This document shows positions 21,152-30,254 of a stretch of 37,540 nucleotides of DNA, piece by piece. Numbering within the stretch: the first letter of the stretch is position 1; each line of letters opens with the position of its first letter. This DNA comes from an uncultured Erwinia sp. (GTDB lineage: Bacteria; Pseudomonadota; Gammaproteobacteria; Enterobacterales; Enterobacteriaceae), in contig CAJYIY010000004.1 of assembly GCA_913775305.1 (NCBI GenBank), positions 1 to 37,540 on the forward strand, read 5' to 3'. A model generated the notes under the pieces. The model worked only from the letters and a program-made list of their open reading frames with translations, was not told where the DNA came from and did no database searches. The translations under genes were made by a program, and so were the position numbers.

Positions 21152-21604
21152 TGATTTATTCCTTTTACATGATGTTTTTAAATACCCTACAGATGAAAAA
21201 CCTTTTAATCCGGCCTCAAACAACAATACTAAAAGTCAACACTTAAAATAATTTGAGATGTGAGTTCTTTATTGTCAGAAAATGAGAAAGACTGTCTGAG
21301 TAAAATTAATATGAAATCCATTCTTTCAAACAATCACACACTGCATTGAGAAGGAGATACCATCAGTACCTTTCCCTTAACAATTTAACCTCGATAGGAT
21401 TATAAGTACATCCGTTTTATTTCCAGACAATTTTTCAGTCTGCATTTTTAATCCATTTTCCGATGTTATTCAGGAAGAAAAACATTCAGTGATTTATAAG
21501 GCCGCGCACCGCTGTCATTCGTCAATCCGCGCTCTGCGAGTTTCCGCTCTTCATGCAGCGTTATGAACGGATGATTCAGTCCGGTAGGTTCTGTTTAAGC
21601 GTTA

Positions 21605-21664
21605 GTGTACGTCTTATACGTCGTTTTTTCGGCTGGATAAATTTCAGCTTCACACCATGCCCCT
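21605..21664 (-). pseudogene. possible IS3-family OrfB fragment
   Basis: In one minus-strand frame a short stretch reads HGVKLKFIQP followed by basic residues. This resembles the catalytic-domain segment of IS3-family OrfB (GI..HFIQPGKP.QN). It is too short and decayed for certainty. It abuts the IS5-like fragment, consistent with a scrap-yard of insertion sequences. Confidence 0.35.
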
Positions 21665-21837
21665 CAGCGCAAATGTGTCAGAGTCTCGCGGATAAATTCC
21701 ACAGGCCGGGTGTAGTTGAGTGCTTCTGGCATTGTCAGGGGGCGGGTTGCGTATCGGCCCTGAATCGCCTTATCGTCCAGCCAGAAAGTGAGGGAGCTAT
21801 GGTTGATGAGGGCTTTGTTGTGGATGTGCAAAAATAA
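21664..21837 (-). pseudogene. IS5-family transposase N-terminal remnant
   Basis: Translated on the minus strand, the segment HNKALINHSSLTFWLDDKAI matches the conserved N-terminus of IS5/IS903-group transposases (typically YN.ALI.RGSLTFW.D..A). After that residue the similarity stops, and about 35 unrelated residues follow before a stop codon. The rest of the transposase is missing, so this is a truncated remnant and not an active IS. Confidence 0.55.
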
Positions 21838-21875
21838 AAAAAACAACGCAGTCAGTATCATCCACTGACTGCGTT
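21830..21875 (-). terminator. strong terminator downstream of the GH31 gene
   Basis: A perfect 12-bp inverted repeat (AACGCAGTCAGT/ACTGACTGCGTT) with a 7-nt loop is followed on the minus strand by GTTTTTTTTATTTTT. It lies 35 bp past the GH31 stop codon and ends the transporter-glycosidase operon, insulating the NRPS region. On the opposite strand the arms could act on rightward transcripts, but the T-run points to leftward termination. Confidence 0.92.
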
Positions 21876-21909
21876 TTAACCTCTGCGCGGTCGCTGCACG
21901 CTGGCGCGA

Positions 21910-24285
21910 TTACAACGTAAAGATCGCGTTATCGCGGCTGACGGCCACACCGTTAATATAGAGTTGGCGGCGCTCATTAGCAGGCAAAGAGATTTTCAAT
22001 GCTTGCCAGGCCGGTTGGAAATGCCCTTCTCGCGTAAAGGTGATGCGCAGCGTATCCGCATCGCAAGCCAGTTCCCACTGTAGCCACAGCGCGTTCCCTT
22101 GCTGATAACGCCAGGACTCGCCGTCATCTTCAAACAGCATCCCCTTGCAGACACCGCTGCTTTTCAGCGGATACAGCTGCAGCTCACGCCGATCGTCTGC
22201 AGCCGCATCAACATGGTGTAAACGCTGGCTCAGTGGTAAACCGGCACCTGCACGCACCAGCATCGGCTGCTGCTCAAGCGGAGCATCCAGCGTGATCCAT
22301 TGCCCTCCGCTGTACCACTGCTGCGTTGCAAAGTCATACCACCCCGTGGTGTTATCGGGTAGCCACAGGCGGCGCGTGCGCTGCCCGGCTTCCACCACGC
22401 TGGCCACCAATAGATCGCGACCCAGCATAAACTCATCACACTCAGCAAAAGTTTGCGCATCCTGTTCATGATCCAAAAATGTGGGGCGCAGCATGGGTTC
22501 ATCATCGGCATGTGCCTGCCACAACAAGGTGTACAGATAAGGCAGCAAGCGATAGCGCAGCTCAATTGCCGCACGCACCGCGGGCGTCGCTGATGGGTAC
22601 ATCCAGGGCTCATTCACCGTGTGATCGTCATTCCACGAGTGAATGGTGAAACGTGGATGCATCACACCGTTTTGTACCCAACGCACAAAGAGTTCAGCAT
22701 CCGGTTTATCGCCAGAGAAGCCGCCAACATCGTGTCCCACATTGTACAGACCCGAAAGACTCATCCCCAATCCCATGCGGATGTTGTAGCGTAATGTGGT
22801 CCAGTTGGTGCGGTTATCCCCGCTCCAGGTTTGCACATAACGTTGCATACCGGCACAGCCGGAACGCGAGATCAAGAATGGACGCTTTTCTGGCGCGAAG
22901 GCTTGCTGCGCCTCCATTGAGGCACGCATCATTAACAGCGGCATCACCGGGCGAATATGCTTAATGGCGATCGGTTGTCCAAACCCGTAACAACGCGCCT
23001 CGCCGTCCCACACTTCATATTCGTTGTTGTCATTCCAGGTGGAGCCAATTCCCTTCTCCAGCAGCTGCTGAGTGACATTCTGCTTCCACCAGTTCACGGT
23101 CTGCGGATGGGTAAAATCGAGGTGAGAACCTTCATCGTCCCAAAACACTGAACGCTCTGGCTGATCCTGCTCGGAATCACGGATAAACAACCTCTGCTCA
23201 GCCACTTCCGCATAGCGCGGGTGGTCCTGCAACAGGCACGGCTTGATGTTGGCCGCTAAACGCATACCCGCATCCAGAAACGCCTGACTCATCACCCTGG
23301 GCTGGGGCACCTTGTCAGTGTTCCAGTTAAAGACATAACGCTTATTGTTAATGGAGGTGTAGCCTGATGACAGCTGGAATGAATCACAGGGGATCGCATG
23401 CTCTTCGCACAGGCGAATAAAATTCATCAGTTGATGCTGAGCATCCGGTGCATCGGTGTAATGCATGGTAGAGCCGCTGTAGCCAAGGCTCCACTTTGGA
23501 CCAAACAGCGTCTTGCCGGTAAGCCGCACAAACGCCCTGGTCACATCCAGCACCTGCTTGCCGGTAAACAGGTAGTAATCGATGTCCCCGCTTTCGGCCT
23601 GCCAGCGGCGATAGGGCTTGTGGTAGTTATCCAGCTCATTGCCTAAATCAAACCAGCTGCTGCTCAGGTTGTCGTAAAACAGACCAAAGCTCACCCCATT
23701 GCGGCGTGTGATGGTAAAGGGGACATGTTTATAGAGTGGATCGGTCGAACGGGCGTTATAGCCCATGGCATCCAGATTACGCATTTCATAACGCTTGCCA
23801 TTACGCTGCAAATCACCGGCTTTTTCACCTAAACCGTAGTAGCGATCTTCGGGCTGTCGGCACTGATAGTGCGCAACGCCATCACCGTGCGCATTTAACA
23901 AGTAGGCACTGGTCGCACGGTCAGCGGCCAGCAGTTGCCATTCATCTTGCGCGTTGCGATAGTGCCATTCCAGCGCCAGGGGGTGACGCACCGTTACCCG
24001 CAGTTGTTCCGTGGCAACGATCAGCGCATCACCCTCTTCACGCAACGTAAAGCCCGGCAGCGAAAATCCGCTCAGATCATCGCGTTGACGCCCTTCCCAG
24101 GGAACATCGCTGCCCGGTGCGATACTCCAGGTGCGGTCCAGCGAGAACTGGCCCTGACGTTTAATGGCAACCCGAAACAGGGTAGGCTCCAGTACATACA
24201 GGCATAACACATGCTGTCCGTCTACCTTGAGCATCACTTGCTGATTGTCTGAGCCCAACAGGGACCAGTTCTTTAACGTTTTCAT
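21910..24285 (-). CDS. glycoside hydrolase family 31 alpha-glycosidase
   Basis: A 791-residue retaining alpha-glycosidase. The N-terminal beta-sandwich contains DRYYGLGEKAGDLQ (about 147-160). The (beta/alpha)8 barrel follows, with the probable nucleophile Asp419 in TWNDNNE and the acid/base Asp490 in WSGDN. The C-terminal beta-domains include MLVRAGAGLPL. There is no signal peptide, so it should act in the cytoplasm on imported di- or oligosaccharides. The start follows the MFS transporter stop by 17 bp, so the two form one operon. Divergent genes degrade glucuronate, so the substrate may be an alpha-linked uronic-acid glycoside, but GH31 members also cleave glucosides, xylosides and sulfoquinovosides. 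The exact substrate cannot be read from sequence. Confidence 0.93.
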   Translation of the reverse strand: MKTLKNWSLLGSDNQQVMLKVDGQHVLCLYVLEPTLFRVAIKRQGQFSLDRTWSIAPGSDVPWEGRQRDDLSGFSLPGFTLREEGDALIVATEQLRVTVRHPLALEWHYRNAQDEWQLLAADRATSAYLLNAHGDGVAHYQCRQPEDRYYGLGEKAGDLQRNGKRYEMRNLDAMGYNARSTDPLYKHVPFTITRRNGVSFGLFYDNLSSSWFDLGNELDNYHKPYRRWQAESGDIDYYLFTGKQVLDVTRAFVRLTGKTLFGPKWSLGYSGSTMHYTDAPDAQHQLMNFIRLCEEHAIPCDSFQLSSGYTSINNKRYVFNWNTDKVPQPRVMSQAFLDAGMRLAANIKPCLLQDHPRYAEVAEQRLFIRDSEQDQPERSVFWDDEGSHLDFTHPQTVNWWKQNVTQQLLEKGIGSTWNDNNEYEVWDGEARCYGFGQPIAIKHIRPVMPLLMMRASMEAQQAFAPEKRPFLISRSGCAGMQRYVQTWSGDNRTNWTTLRYNIRMGLGMSLSGLYNVGHDVGGFSGDKPDAELFVRWVQNGVMHPRFTIHSWNDDHTVNEPWMYPSATPAVRAAIELRYRLLPYLYTLLWQAHADDEPMLRPTFLDHEQDAQTFAECDEFMLGRDLLVASVVEAGQRTRRLWLPDNTTGWYDFATQQWYSGGQWITLDAPLEQQPMLVRAGAGLPLSQRLHHVDAAADDRRELQLYPLKSSGVCKGMLFEDDGESWRYQQGNALWLQWELACDADTLRITFTREGHFQPAWQALKISLPANERRQLYINGVAVSRDNAIFTL

Positions 24286-24302
24286 TGTTAGCTACTCTAT
24301 TT

Positions 24303-25604
24303 TCAGGCGCGTTGTGTGCGACGTTGAGCAATAAAAGCAATCAGGAACACTGCGCCGATCAGGTCAAAAAAGCCCATAGCGATAAATAAAGGATTAAAGC
24401 CAATGGTGTCTGCCGTGACGCCAATCAGCAGTGAGAACAAGAAGCTGGAGATCCAGGCAAAGGAACCCCGCATACCGTTTACGGTTGCCATTTGTCCCTT
24501 ATCGAATTTCTCTACCACCAGCGCACTGAGCATGCAGGAGATAATTTGGTGGCCAAAACCGCCAATCGAAATCAGCGCAATCGCCACATAGGGATCTTTC
24601 GTTATGGCGACCAGCGCCAGTGACAGCATCAGAAAAGCGCCGGTGACGGAGCTGGCGACCACCGAATTCACTTGGGTAAAACCCAATAACCGGGTATAGA
24701 GACGGGTGAGATATCCGCTGGCTGCGCTACCGAGATCGGCCGCCAGGAACGGTAGCCAGGCAAACATCGCAATCTGTTTCAAATCCATACCGAGATCTTT
24801 TGCCAGGTACAACGGCACCCAAAAGCTCAGCACACCCCATGCAGGCTCTGCCATAAAAGCGGGAATGGCGATACCGTAAAAGCGTTTGTTTTTGGAGACG
24901 GTTTTCAGGGCGGTGAAAAACGGCAGTTTCACCGCTGGCGGTTCGTTATCCTGGCGAATAAAAGCCAGCTCTTTGGCATCCAGGTTTGGGTGCTGCTCCG
25001 GGTCACGATACAACAACCACCACAGCACCACCCATGCCAATGCCAGGCCACCGGTAAATAAGAACGCCCCCTGCCAGCCAAAGGCGCTGTGGGCAAAATA
25101 GATAATTGGCGGGGCCAGCATCGCACCAATTGAGAAGCCAACACCAGCCCAACCGGCAGCAATCGGGCGCTCTTTTTTCGGGAACCATTCACCAATCACT
25201 TTGGCGTTGGCCGGTGTGGCAGCCGCTTCCGCGCCGCCCATCACAAAGCGCAAAATGGCCAGATGCAACCAACTGCCTACGCCCGCATGAAACAGACAGG
25301 CGGCGGCCCAAATGGCGGCACAGATTAAGAAGCCCATTTTCAGGCCAATCACGTCGATGAGCCAGCCGCAGATCGGCTGGAAAAAGGTGTAAGCCAGTTG
25401 GAATGCCCCGACAATCCACGAGTACTGTTCCGTGGTGATGCCCAGGCTGGTTTTAAGTTCGGGGGCCAGCAAGCCGAGTGAATTGCGTGTGATGTAGTTG
25501 ACCGTCACACCGGCTAAAAAAAGCACCAATACCCACCAGCGTAAGTTCCGCATGATGCGCCGACTGCTGGTCGCCGCTATCCCTGGATTCAAACTGCGGT
25601 TCAT
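24303..25604 (-). CDS. MFS transporter, anion:cation symporter (ExuT/GudP-like) family
   Basis: A 433-residue, 12-helix inner-membrane permease. It begins with a short basic N-terminus (RRIMRNLRWW), then helix 1 with NYITRNSLGLLAPEL, a pattern of the hexuronate/glucarate/phthalate symporter group. The loop 2-3 motif CGWLIDVIGLKMGF and the helix 4-5 signature RFVMGGAEAAATPANAKVIGEWFPKKERPIAAGW are typical. The ATG at 25602-25604 has GGAG 8 nt upstream; a GTG 12 nt further upstream overlaps that ribosome-binding site and was rejected. Its position suggests uptake of glucuronate or a glucuronate-containing disaccharide which the downstream GH31 enzyme would split. It is expected to be repressed by UxuR. 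Confidence 0.9.
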   Translation of the reverse strand: MNRSLNPGIAATSSRRIMRNLRWWVLVLFLAGVTVNYITRNSLGLLAPELKTSLGITTEQYSWIVGAFQLAYTFFQPICGWLIDVIGLKMGFLICAAIWAAACLFHAGVGSWLHLAILRFVMGGAEAAATPANAKVIGEWFPKKERPIAAGWAGVGFSIGAMLAPPIIYFAHSAFGWQGAFLFTGGLALAWVVLWWLLYRDPEQHPNLDAKELAFIRQDNEPPAVKLPFFTALKTVSKNKRFYGIAIPAFMAEPAWGVLSFWVPLYLAKDLGMDLKQIAMFAWLPFLAADLGSAASGYLTRLYTRLLGFTQVNSVVASSVTGAFLMLSLALVAITKDPYVAIALISIGGFGHQIISCMLSALVVEKFDKGQMATVNGMRGSFAWISSFLFSLLIGVTADTIGFNPLFIAMGFFDLIGAVFLIAFIAQRRTQRA

Positions 25605-25819
25605 CGGGTTCTCCACTTTTTATTGACATTAAGGGTTAACAAATCCGGCCGCTAATGGCATTAAATCAACGCGTTACCTGAAGCCATCACGCCCGCCTTC
25701 GTACGTGATTTGTCATGTCTTTTTGAAGGAGTGACTTCCATTCGTTGTCTCTGCCCCTCCGCCAGGAGTGAAACACAGTTCAGTAAACCGGTCGTCACTC
25801 TGATCATGCAATTGTGACC

Positions 25820-25829
25820 TGGTTAACCA
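25820..25829. promoter_or_regulatory. putative UxuR/ExuR operator 1
   Basis: A perfect 10-bp palindrome TGGTTAACCA, flanked by AT-rich sequence, matching the FadR-subfamily consensus TGGTNNACCA used by ExuR and UxuR. It lies about 165 bp before uxuA and 216 bp before the MFS gene, so it may serve the leftward promoter. Confidence 0.65.
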
Positions 25830-25922
25830 AAATTACCTTAAAGGTTGACATCAGACGCTTAAAAGCCGATTTTTAGGCCATCAGCGGTGAACCAAAAACA
25901 ATAAAATCCTTAACAGGCGGTT

Positions 25923-25936
25923 TTGGTCAACCAATT
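25923..25936. promoter_or_regulatory. putative UxuR/ExuR operator 2
   Basis: TTGGTCAACCAATT contains TGGT-CA-ACCA, symmetric except for its central dinucleotide, the second match to the TGGTNNACCA consensus. It lies about 60 bp before the uxuA start codon, well placed to block the uxuAB-uxaC promoter. Confidence 0.65.
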
Positions 25937-25994
25937 CAATTCACTTGCAGGATGCGTAAGTGATATTTGATTCGACATTCCGGAGAGACTCACG

Positions 25995-27173
25995 ATGAAG
26001 CAGACATGGCGCTGGTATGGCCCGAATGACCCCGTTTCACTGTCCGATGCACGCCAGGCGGGTGCCACCGGCATTGTGACCGCCCTGCATCACATTCCAA
26101 ATGGCGAGGTGTGGACCGTAGAAGAGATTCTGACGCGCAAGGCCACGGTCGAAGCTGCCGGGCTTGTCTGGTCAGTGGTTGAGAGCATCCCGATTCATGA
26201 AGAGATCAAAACCCACAGCGGCGAGTGTGATAAATGGATTGCCCACTACCAGCAGTCACTGAGAAATCTGGCGCAGTGTGGCATTAAGACAGTGTGCTAC
26301 AACTTTATGCCAATCCTGGATTGGACGCGTACCGACCTTGAGTATCTGCTGCCCGATGGTGCCAAGGCATTGCGCTTTGATCACATCGAGTTTGCCGTCT
26401 TTGAATTGCATATTCTGCAACGCCCGGGGGCTGAACGTGACTATACGGCTGCGGACATCGCCCAGGCCGCCGCGCGTTTTGCGACCATGAGTGACGACAG
26501 TAAAAACCGCCTGACGCGCAATATTATTGCGGGTTTACCGGGGGCAGAAGAAGGCTATACGTTGGATCAGTTCCGTGCACAGCTGGCGCGTTACGCAGGT
26601 ATTGGTAAACCACAGCTGCGTGAGAATTTTGCCGCCTTCCTGCGTGCCATCATTCCGGTTGCCGAAGAGGTCGGTGTGCGCATGGCGGTTCACCCGGATG
26701 ATCCGCCGCGCCCAATCCTCGGCCTGCCACGCATTGTGTCGAACGCTGATGACCTGCAATGGATGATTGACACCATAGATAGCCCGGCCAATGGTTTTAC
26801 CCTGTGTACCGGCTCCTACGGCGTTCTGGCTGAAAACGATCTGCCAGGCATGGTCAAACGCTTTGGACCGCGTATTTATTTTGCGCATCTCCGTTCGACA
26901 AAACGTGAAGAACATCCGCATACCTTTCACGAAGCGGCCCACCTGGGCGGTGATGTCGACATGTTTGCCGTGATTAAAGCCATCGCTGAAGAAGAGCAGC
27001 GTCGCCGCACGGCCGGTCAGGAAGACTTGATTCCGATGCGCCCGGATCACGGGCATCAGATACTTGACGATCTGCATAAAAAAACCAACCCTGGCTACTC
27101 GGCAATTGGTCGATTGAAAGGATTAGCGGAAATTCGCGGCGTTGAAATGGCGATCCATCGCGCCTGTTTCTGA
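25995..27173 (+). CDS. uxuA: mannonate dehydratase
   Basis: A 392-residue enzyme that dehydrates D-mannonate to 2-keto-3-deoxygluconate, a late step of glucuronate breakdown, with a divalent metal. The TIM-barrel protein starts [16 protein letters not shown] and shows [50 protein letters not shown] and the metal-site region MRPDHGHQ. It is nearly collinear with E. coli UxuA (394 aa). The ATG follows a CGGAGAG ribosome-binding site. It is the first gene of the uxuA-uxuB-uxaC operon and 56 bp upstream of uxuB. Confidence 0.97.
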   Translation: MKQTWRWYGPNDPVSLSDARQAGATGIVTALHHIPNGEVWTVEEILTRKATVEAAGLVWSVVESIPIHEEIKTHSGECDKWIAHYQQSLRNLAQCGIKTVCYNFMPILDWTRTDLEYLLPDGAKALRFDHIEFAVFELHILQRPGAERDYTAADIAQAAARFATMSDDSKNRLTRNIIAGLPGAEEGYTLDQFRAQLARYAGIGKPQLRENFAAFLRAIIPVAEEVGVRMAVHPDDPPRPILGLPRIVSNADDLQWMIDTIDSPANGFTLCTGSYGVLAENDLPGMVKRFGPRIYFAHLRSTKREEHPHTFHEAAHLGGDVDMFAVIKAIAEEEQRRRTAGQEDLIPMRPDHGHQILDDLHKKTNPGYSAIGRLKGLAEIRGVEMAIHRACF

Positions 27174-27229
27174 TCGCGCGCTTCTCGGGGCAGCGCAGGC
27201 TGCCTCTGCGTTTTGTCACCGGAGTGTTC

Positions 27230-28711
27230 ATGGATAACATTTTTACTCACCCTGCCCTGAAAATTGCGCCCCCCGCCTGGGACAGTTCACGCCTGCAACC
27301 GCGCATCGTGCATCTGGGCTGTGGGGCGTTTCACCGTGCGCATCAGGCGCTGTACCAGCACCACTTATTAGCGAGCAGTGATTGCGACTGGGGAATTTGC
27401 GAAGTCAATCTGATGTCTGCCAGCGGCCAGTTGCTGGTTGAGAACTTACGCCAACAGCAGTTGCAGTATTGCGTGGCAGAAAAAGGAGCTGACAGCACGG
27501 CGTTGCAGATTGTCGCCGCCGTGAAAGAGGCTCTGCACCCTGCACTGGATGGCTGCGAGGGGGTTTTGCGCGCCCTGACGCGTCCACAAGCGGCGATTGT
27601 CTCACTGACCATCACCGAAAAAGGGTACTGCACGCAGGCAGCCACCGGTGAACTCGACCTGACACACCCGCTGATTGAACACGATCTGGCGCACCCCGCT
27701 ACGCCCAAATCCGCTATCGGCTACCTCGTTGAAGCGCTGCGCCTGCGCCGTGAACAGCAGTTACCGCCGTTTACCGTCTTGTCATGTGACAACCTGCGGG
27801 AAAACGGACACGTGGCACGCACTGCGGTACTCGGGTTTGCCGAAGCGCTCGATCCTGCGCTGGCCGCATGGATTAAGCAGCATGTCAGCTTTCCCTGTAC
27901 TATGGTGGACCGCATCGTGCCCGCCGTGACAGCGGAATCCCAGCAAGAGATAGCAGCGCTGCTCGGGGTGAACGATCCCTGTGCACTGGCTTGCGAGCCC
28001 TTCCGCCAGTGGGTTATCGAAGATAACTTCGTCAGCGGTCGACCCGAATGGGATCGCGTGGGCGTCCAGTTTGTCACTGACGTTGCCCCGTTTGAATTGA
28101 TGAAACTGCGGATGCTGAATGGCAGCCATTCATTTCTGGCCTATCTGGGCTATCTCGGTGGCTTTCACACCATCGCAGAAACCATGCAACATCCCGCCTA
28201 TCGCCAGGCAGCCCTGACCCTGATGATGGCTGAGCAGGCCCCCACCCTGTCTTTGCCGGCGGAAATCAATCTGCAAGAGTATGCCGAACAGTTGATCGCG
28301 CGATTCAGCAATCCTTCTCTGCATCACCGCACCTGGCAAATCGCCATGGACGGCAGCCAGAAATTGCCACAGCGCTTACTGGATTCGGTGCGCCACCATC
28401 TGAATGCCGGGACGGACTATCGCCACCTGGCGTTGGGTATCGCAGGCTGGATGCGCTATGTGCTGGCACGCGATGAACAAGGCGCGGCCATAGATGTGGT
28501 TGACCCACTATCGGCCACCTTAACAGAGATCAATGCGCGTGCACCCGAAGGCGACGCACGCGTCACGGCCCTGTTGGCTATTGAGGCTATTTTCGGCACC
28601 GACTTGCCCGCCAATACTTCGTTTGTTGCCACGCTGCAGCACACCTATCAACAACTTTGCCAACGGGGTGCCCGCGCGGCAGTCGAGTCACTTAATCAGG
28701 GAGTACGCTGA
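27230..28711 (+). CDS. uxuB: fructuronate reductase (D-mannonate oxidoreductase)
   Basis: A 493-residue NAD-dependent enzyme of the polyol-specific long-chain dehydrogenase family that reduces D-fructuronate to D-mannonate. The Rossmann motif is [14 protein letters not shown] near the N-terminus. The segments [29 protein letters not shown] and the catalytic-helix region [10 protein letters not shown] are hallmarks. Compared with E. coli UxuB (486 aa) it is full length. The ATG at 27230 is used because GGAG lies 6 nt upstream; a GTG at 27224 overlaps that site. Its stop overlaps the uxaC start by one base, so translation is coupled. Confidence 0.96.
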   Translation: MDNIFTHPALKIAPPAWDSSRLQPRIVHLGCGAFHRAHQALYQHHLLASSDCDWGICEVNLMSASGQLLVENLRQQQLQYCVAEKGADSTALQIVAAVKEALHPALDGCEGVLRALTRPQAAIVSLTITEKGYCTQAATGELDLTHPLIEHDLAHPATPKSAIGYLVEALRLRREQQLPPFTVLSCDNLRENGHVARTAVLGFAEALDPALAAWIKQHVSFPCTMVDRIVPAVTAESQQEIAALLGVNDPCALACEPFRQWVIEDNFVSGRPEWDRVGVQFVTDVAPFELMKLRMLNGSHSFLAYLGYLGGFHTIAETMQHPAYRQAALTLMMAEQAPTLSLPAEINLQEYAEQLIARFSNPSLHHRTWQIAMDGSQKLPQRLLDSVRHHLNAGTDYRHLALGIAGWMRYVLARDEQGAAIDVVDPLSATLTEINARAPEGDARVTALLAIEAIFGTDLPANTSFVATLQHTYQQLCQRGARAAVESLNQGVR

Positions 28712-30129
28712 TGCACCACTTTATGGACGACGATTTTTTGCTGCAAACGGAGACGGCTCGCCGTTTGTATCATGACTACGCGGCACCGATGCCGATTTAC
28801 GATTATCACTGCCACTTGAATCCGCAAGATATCGCTCAGGATCGCCATTTCGACAATCTGGGGCAGATTTGGCTGGAAGGAGATCACTACAAATGGCGCG
28901 CCCTGCGGGCGGCCGGAGTCGAGGAGTCACTGATCACCGGTAAACAAACCGCAGATTACGATAAGTATATGGCCTGGGCACACACCGTGCCAAAGACGCT
29001 GGGGAATCCTCTGTATCACTGGACGCACCTGGAATTACGTCGCCCTTTCGGGATAACCAACACTCTGTTTGGCCCGGAAACCGCACCCGCCATCTGGACC
29101 CGCTGCGCCGAGCAGTTATCCACACCGATGTTTTCCGCGCGCGGTATTATGCAGCAAATGAACGTCCGCATGGTGGGCACAACCGATGACCCGGTGGACA
29201 GTCTGCAATACCATCGGCAGATAGCCAATGACAGCAATATCGATATCGAGGTCGCCCCCAGTTGGCGGCCCGATCGCGTGTTTAAAATTGAGCTGGAAGG
29301 ATTTGCCCCTTATCTGACCCGTTTGGAAGCAGCAACGGATGTGGCGATTGACAGTTTTGACGCCTTGCGGCGCGCTTTGACCCTGCGTCTCGATCACTTC
29401 GCGGCGCACGGTTGCCGTGCAGCCGATCACGGCATTGAAACACTGCGCTATGCGCCGGTACCCGACGACAGCGTGCTGGACGCTTTATTACTGAAACGCC
29501 GCAGCGGCGAGACGCTGCACGAGCAAGAGATAGCGCAGTTCACAACCGCCGTGCTGGTGTGGCTGGGCCGCCAGTACGCGCAACGTGGCTGGGTGATGCA
29601 GTTGCATATTGGCGCCATTCGCAATAACAACACCCGCATGTTCCAGCAGTTGGGTGCCGACAGCGGATTCGATTCCATCGGTGATAACAACATTGCCTGG
29701 CCGCTGTCGCGCCTGCTCGATAGCATGGACTGTCACGATCAATTGCCTAAAACCATCCTGTACTGCCTGAATCCACGCGATAACGAAGTGCTGGCTACCC
29801 TGGCAGGAAATTTCTCGGGCGCGGGTATCGCCGGCAAAGTGCAGTTGGGTTCAGGCTGGTGGTTTAACGATCAGCGTGATGGTATGTTACGCCAGTTAGA
29901 ACAAGTGTCCCAGTTAGGTCTGTTGAGCCAGTTTGTCGGCATGCTGACAGATTCACGCAGCTTTTTATCCTACACTCGTCATGAATATTTCCGCCGTATC
30001 CTGTGTAATCTGTTAGGACAATGGGTGAAAGAAGGCATCGTCCCCGACGATGAAAAGCTGTTAGGCCACATGGTGCAGGATATTTGTTTTCACAACGCTG
30101 AGCGTTTTTTCAGGCTACCCTCAGCATAA
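28711..30129 (+). CDS. uxaC: glucuronate isomerase
   Basis: A 472-residue uronate isomerase that converts D-glucuronate to D-fructuronate (and galacturonate to tagaturonate), the entry step of the pathway. It belongs to the amidohydrolase fold. The metal-binding motif YDYHCHLNP lies near residue 30. Further family segments are [41 protein letters not shown] and [20 protein letters not shown]. Its length equals E. coli UxaC (470 aa). The ATG overlaps the uxuB stop codon (ATGA-type junction). In E. coli uxaC is linked to uxaA, so having it in one operon with uxuAB gives a self-contained glucuronate route. Confidence 0.97.
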   Translation: MHHFMDDDFLLQTETARRLYHDYAAPMPIYDYHCHLNPQDIAQDRHFDNLGQIWLEGDHYKWRALRAAGVEESLITGKQTADYDKYMAWAHTVPKTLGNPLYHWTHLELRRPFGITNTLFGPETAPAIWTRCAEQLSTPMFSARGIMQQMNVRMVGTTDDPVDSLQYHRQIANDSNIDIEVAPSWRPDRVFKIELEGFAPYLTRLEAATDVAIDSFDALRRALTLRLDHFAAHGCRAADHGIETLRYAPVPDDSVLDALLLKRRSGETLHEQEIAQFTTAVLVWLGRQYAQRGWVMQLHIGAIRNNNTRMFQQLGADSGFDSIGDNNIAWPLSRLLDSMDCHDQLPKTILYCLNPRDNEVLATLAGNFSGAGIAGKVQLGSGWWFNDQRDGMLRQLEQVSQLGLLSQFVGMLTDSRSFLSYTRHEYFRRILCNLLGQWVKEGIVPDDEKLLGHMVQDICFHNAERFFRLPSA

Positions 30130-30130
30130 G

Positions 30131-30145
30131 GGCGCGATGCGCGCC
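30131..30145 (+). terminator. possible weak terminator/attenuator after uxaC
   Basis: A 5-bp GC stem (GGCGC/GCGCC) with a 5-nt loop directly follows the uxaC stop codon. There is no T-run, so most transcripts may continue into uxuR. Confidence 0.3.
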
Positions 30146-30165
30146 TGTGCATACCGGGACTATTC

Positions 30166-30193
30166 TTACAGACTGATTTCAGTATGTTATAGT
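30166..30193 (+). promoter_or_regulatory. possible uxuR promoter
   Basis: A weak -35 TTACAG (30166-30171) and -10 TATAGT (30188-30193), 16 bp apart, lie about 60 bp before the uxuR start. This would let the repressor be made independently of the uxu operon. Confidence 0.4.
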
Positions 30194-30254
30194 ATCGGCT
30201 TCTGAAGCGAGGGCATCAGAGGCTTTCACTCATATCATCCGTAGAACGAGCGTT

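Larger units (their letters stand above)
21152..21909. other. AT-rich NRPS upstream region plus transposon debris
   Basis: 758 bp without an intact gene. The part next to the NRPS (21152-21480) is strongly AT-rich and should contain the NRPS promoter; I cannot place it with confidence. Between about 21470 and 21560 a minus-strand open stretch ends NVFLPE before a stop codon; I do not recognise it. Transposase fragments and a terminator in 21600-21875 are listed separately. Confidence 0.6.
25605..25994. promoter_or_regulatory. divergent control region of the transporter-GH31 and uxu operons
   Basis: 390 bp between two divergent operons. It holds two TGGTNNACCA palindromes (listed separately) of the kind bound by UxuR/ExuR. 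A TTGACA hexamer at 25845-25850 could be a rightward -35 box, but no good -10 box follows at standard spacing. A CRP half-site-like TGTGA lies at 25813-25817. A GGAG ribosome-binding site precedes uxuA. Confidence 0.6.

Noticed and set aside
21553..21837. 94-codon plus-strand frame between the NRPS and GH31 genes
   Set aside because: It runs antisense to recognisable transposase remnants and has no start signal.
21910..24285. Naming the GH31 enzyme YicI (alpha-xylosidase) or YihQ (sulfoquinovosidase)
   Set aside because: Only general GH31 motifs are visible; the genomic context and the sequence around the active site do not support either specific name.
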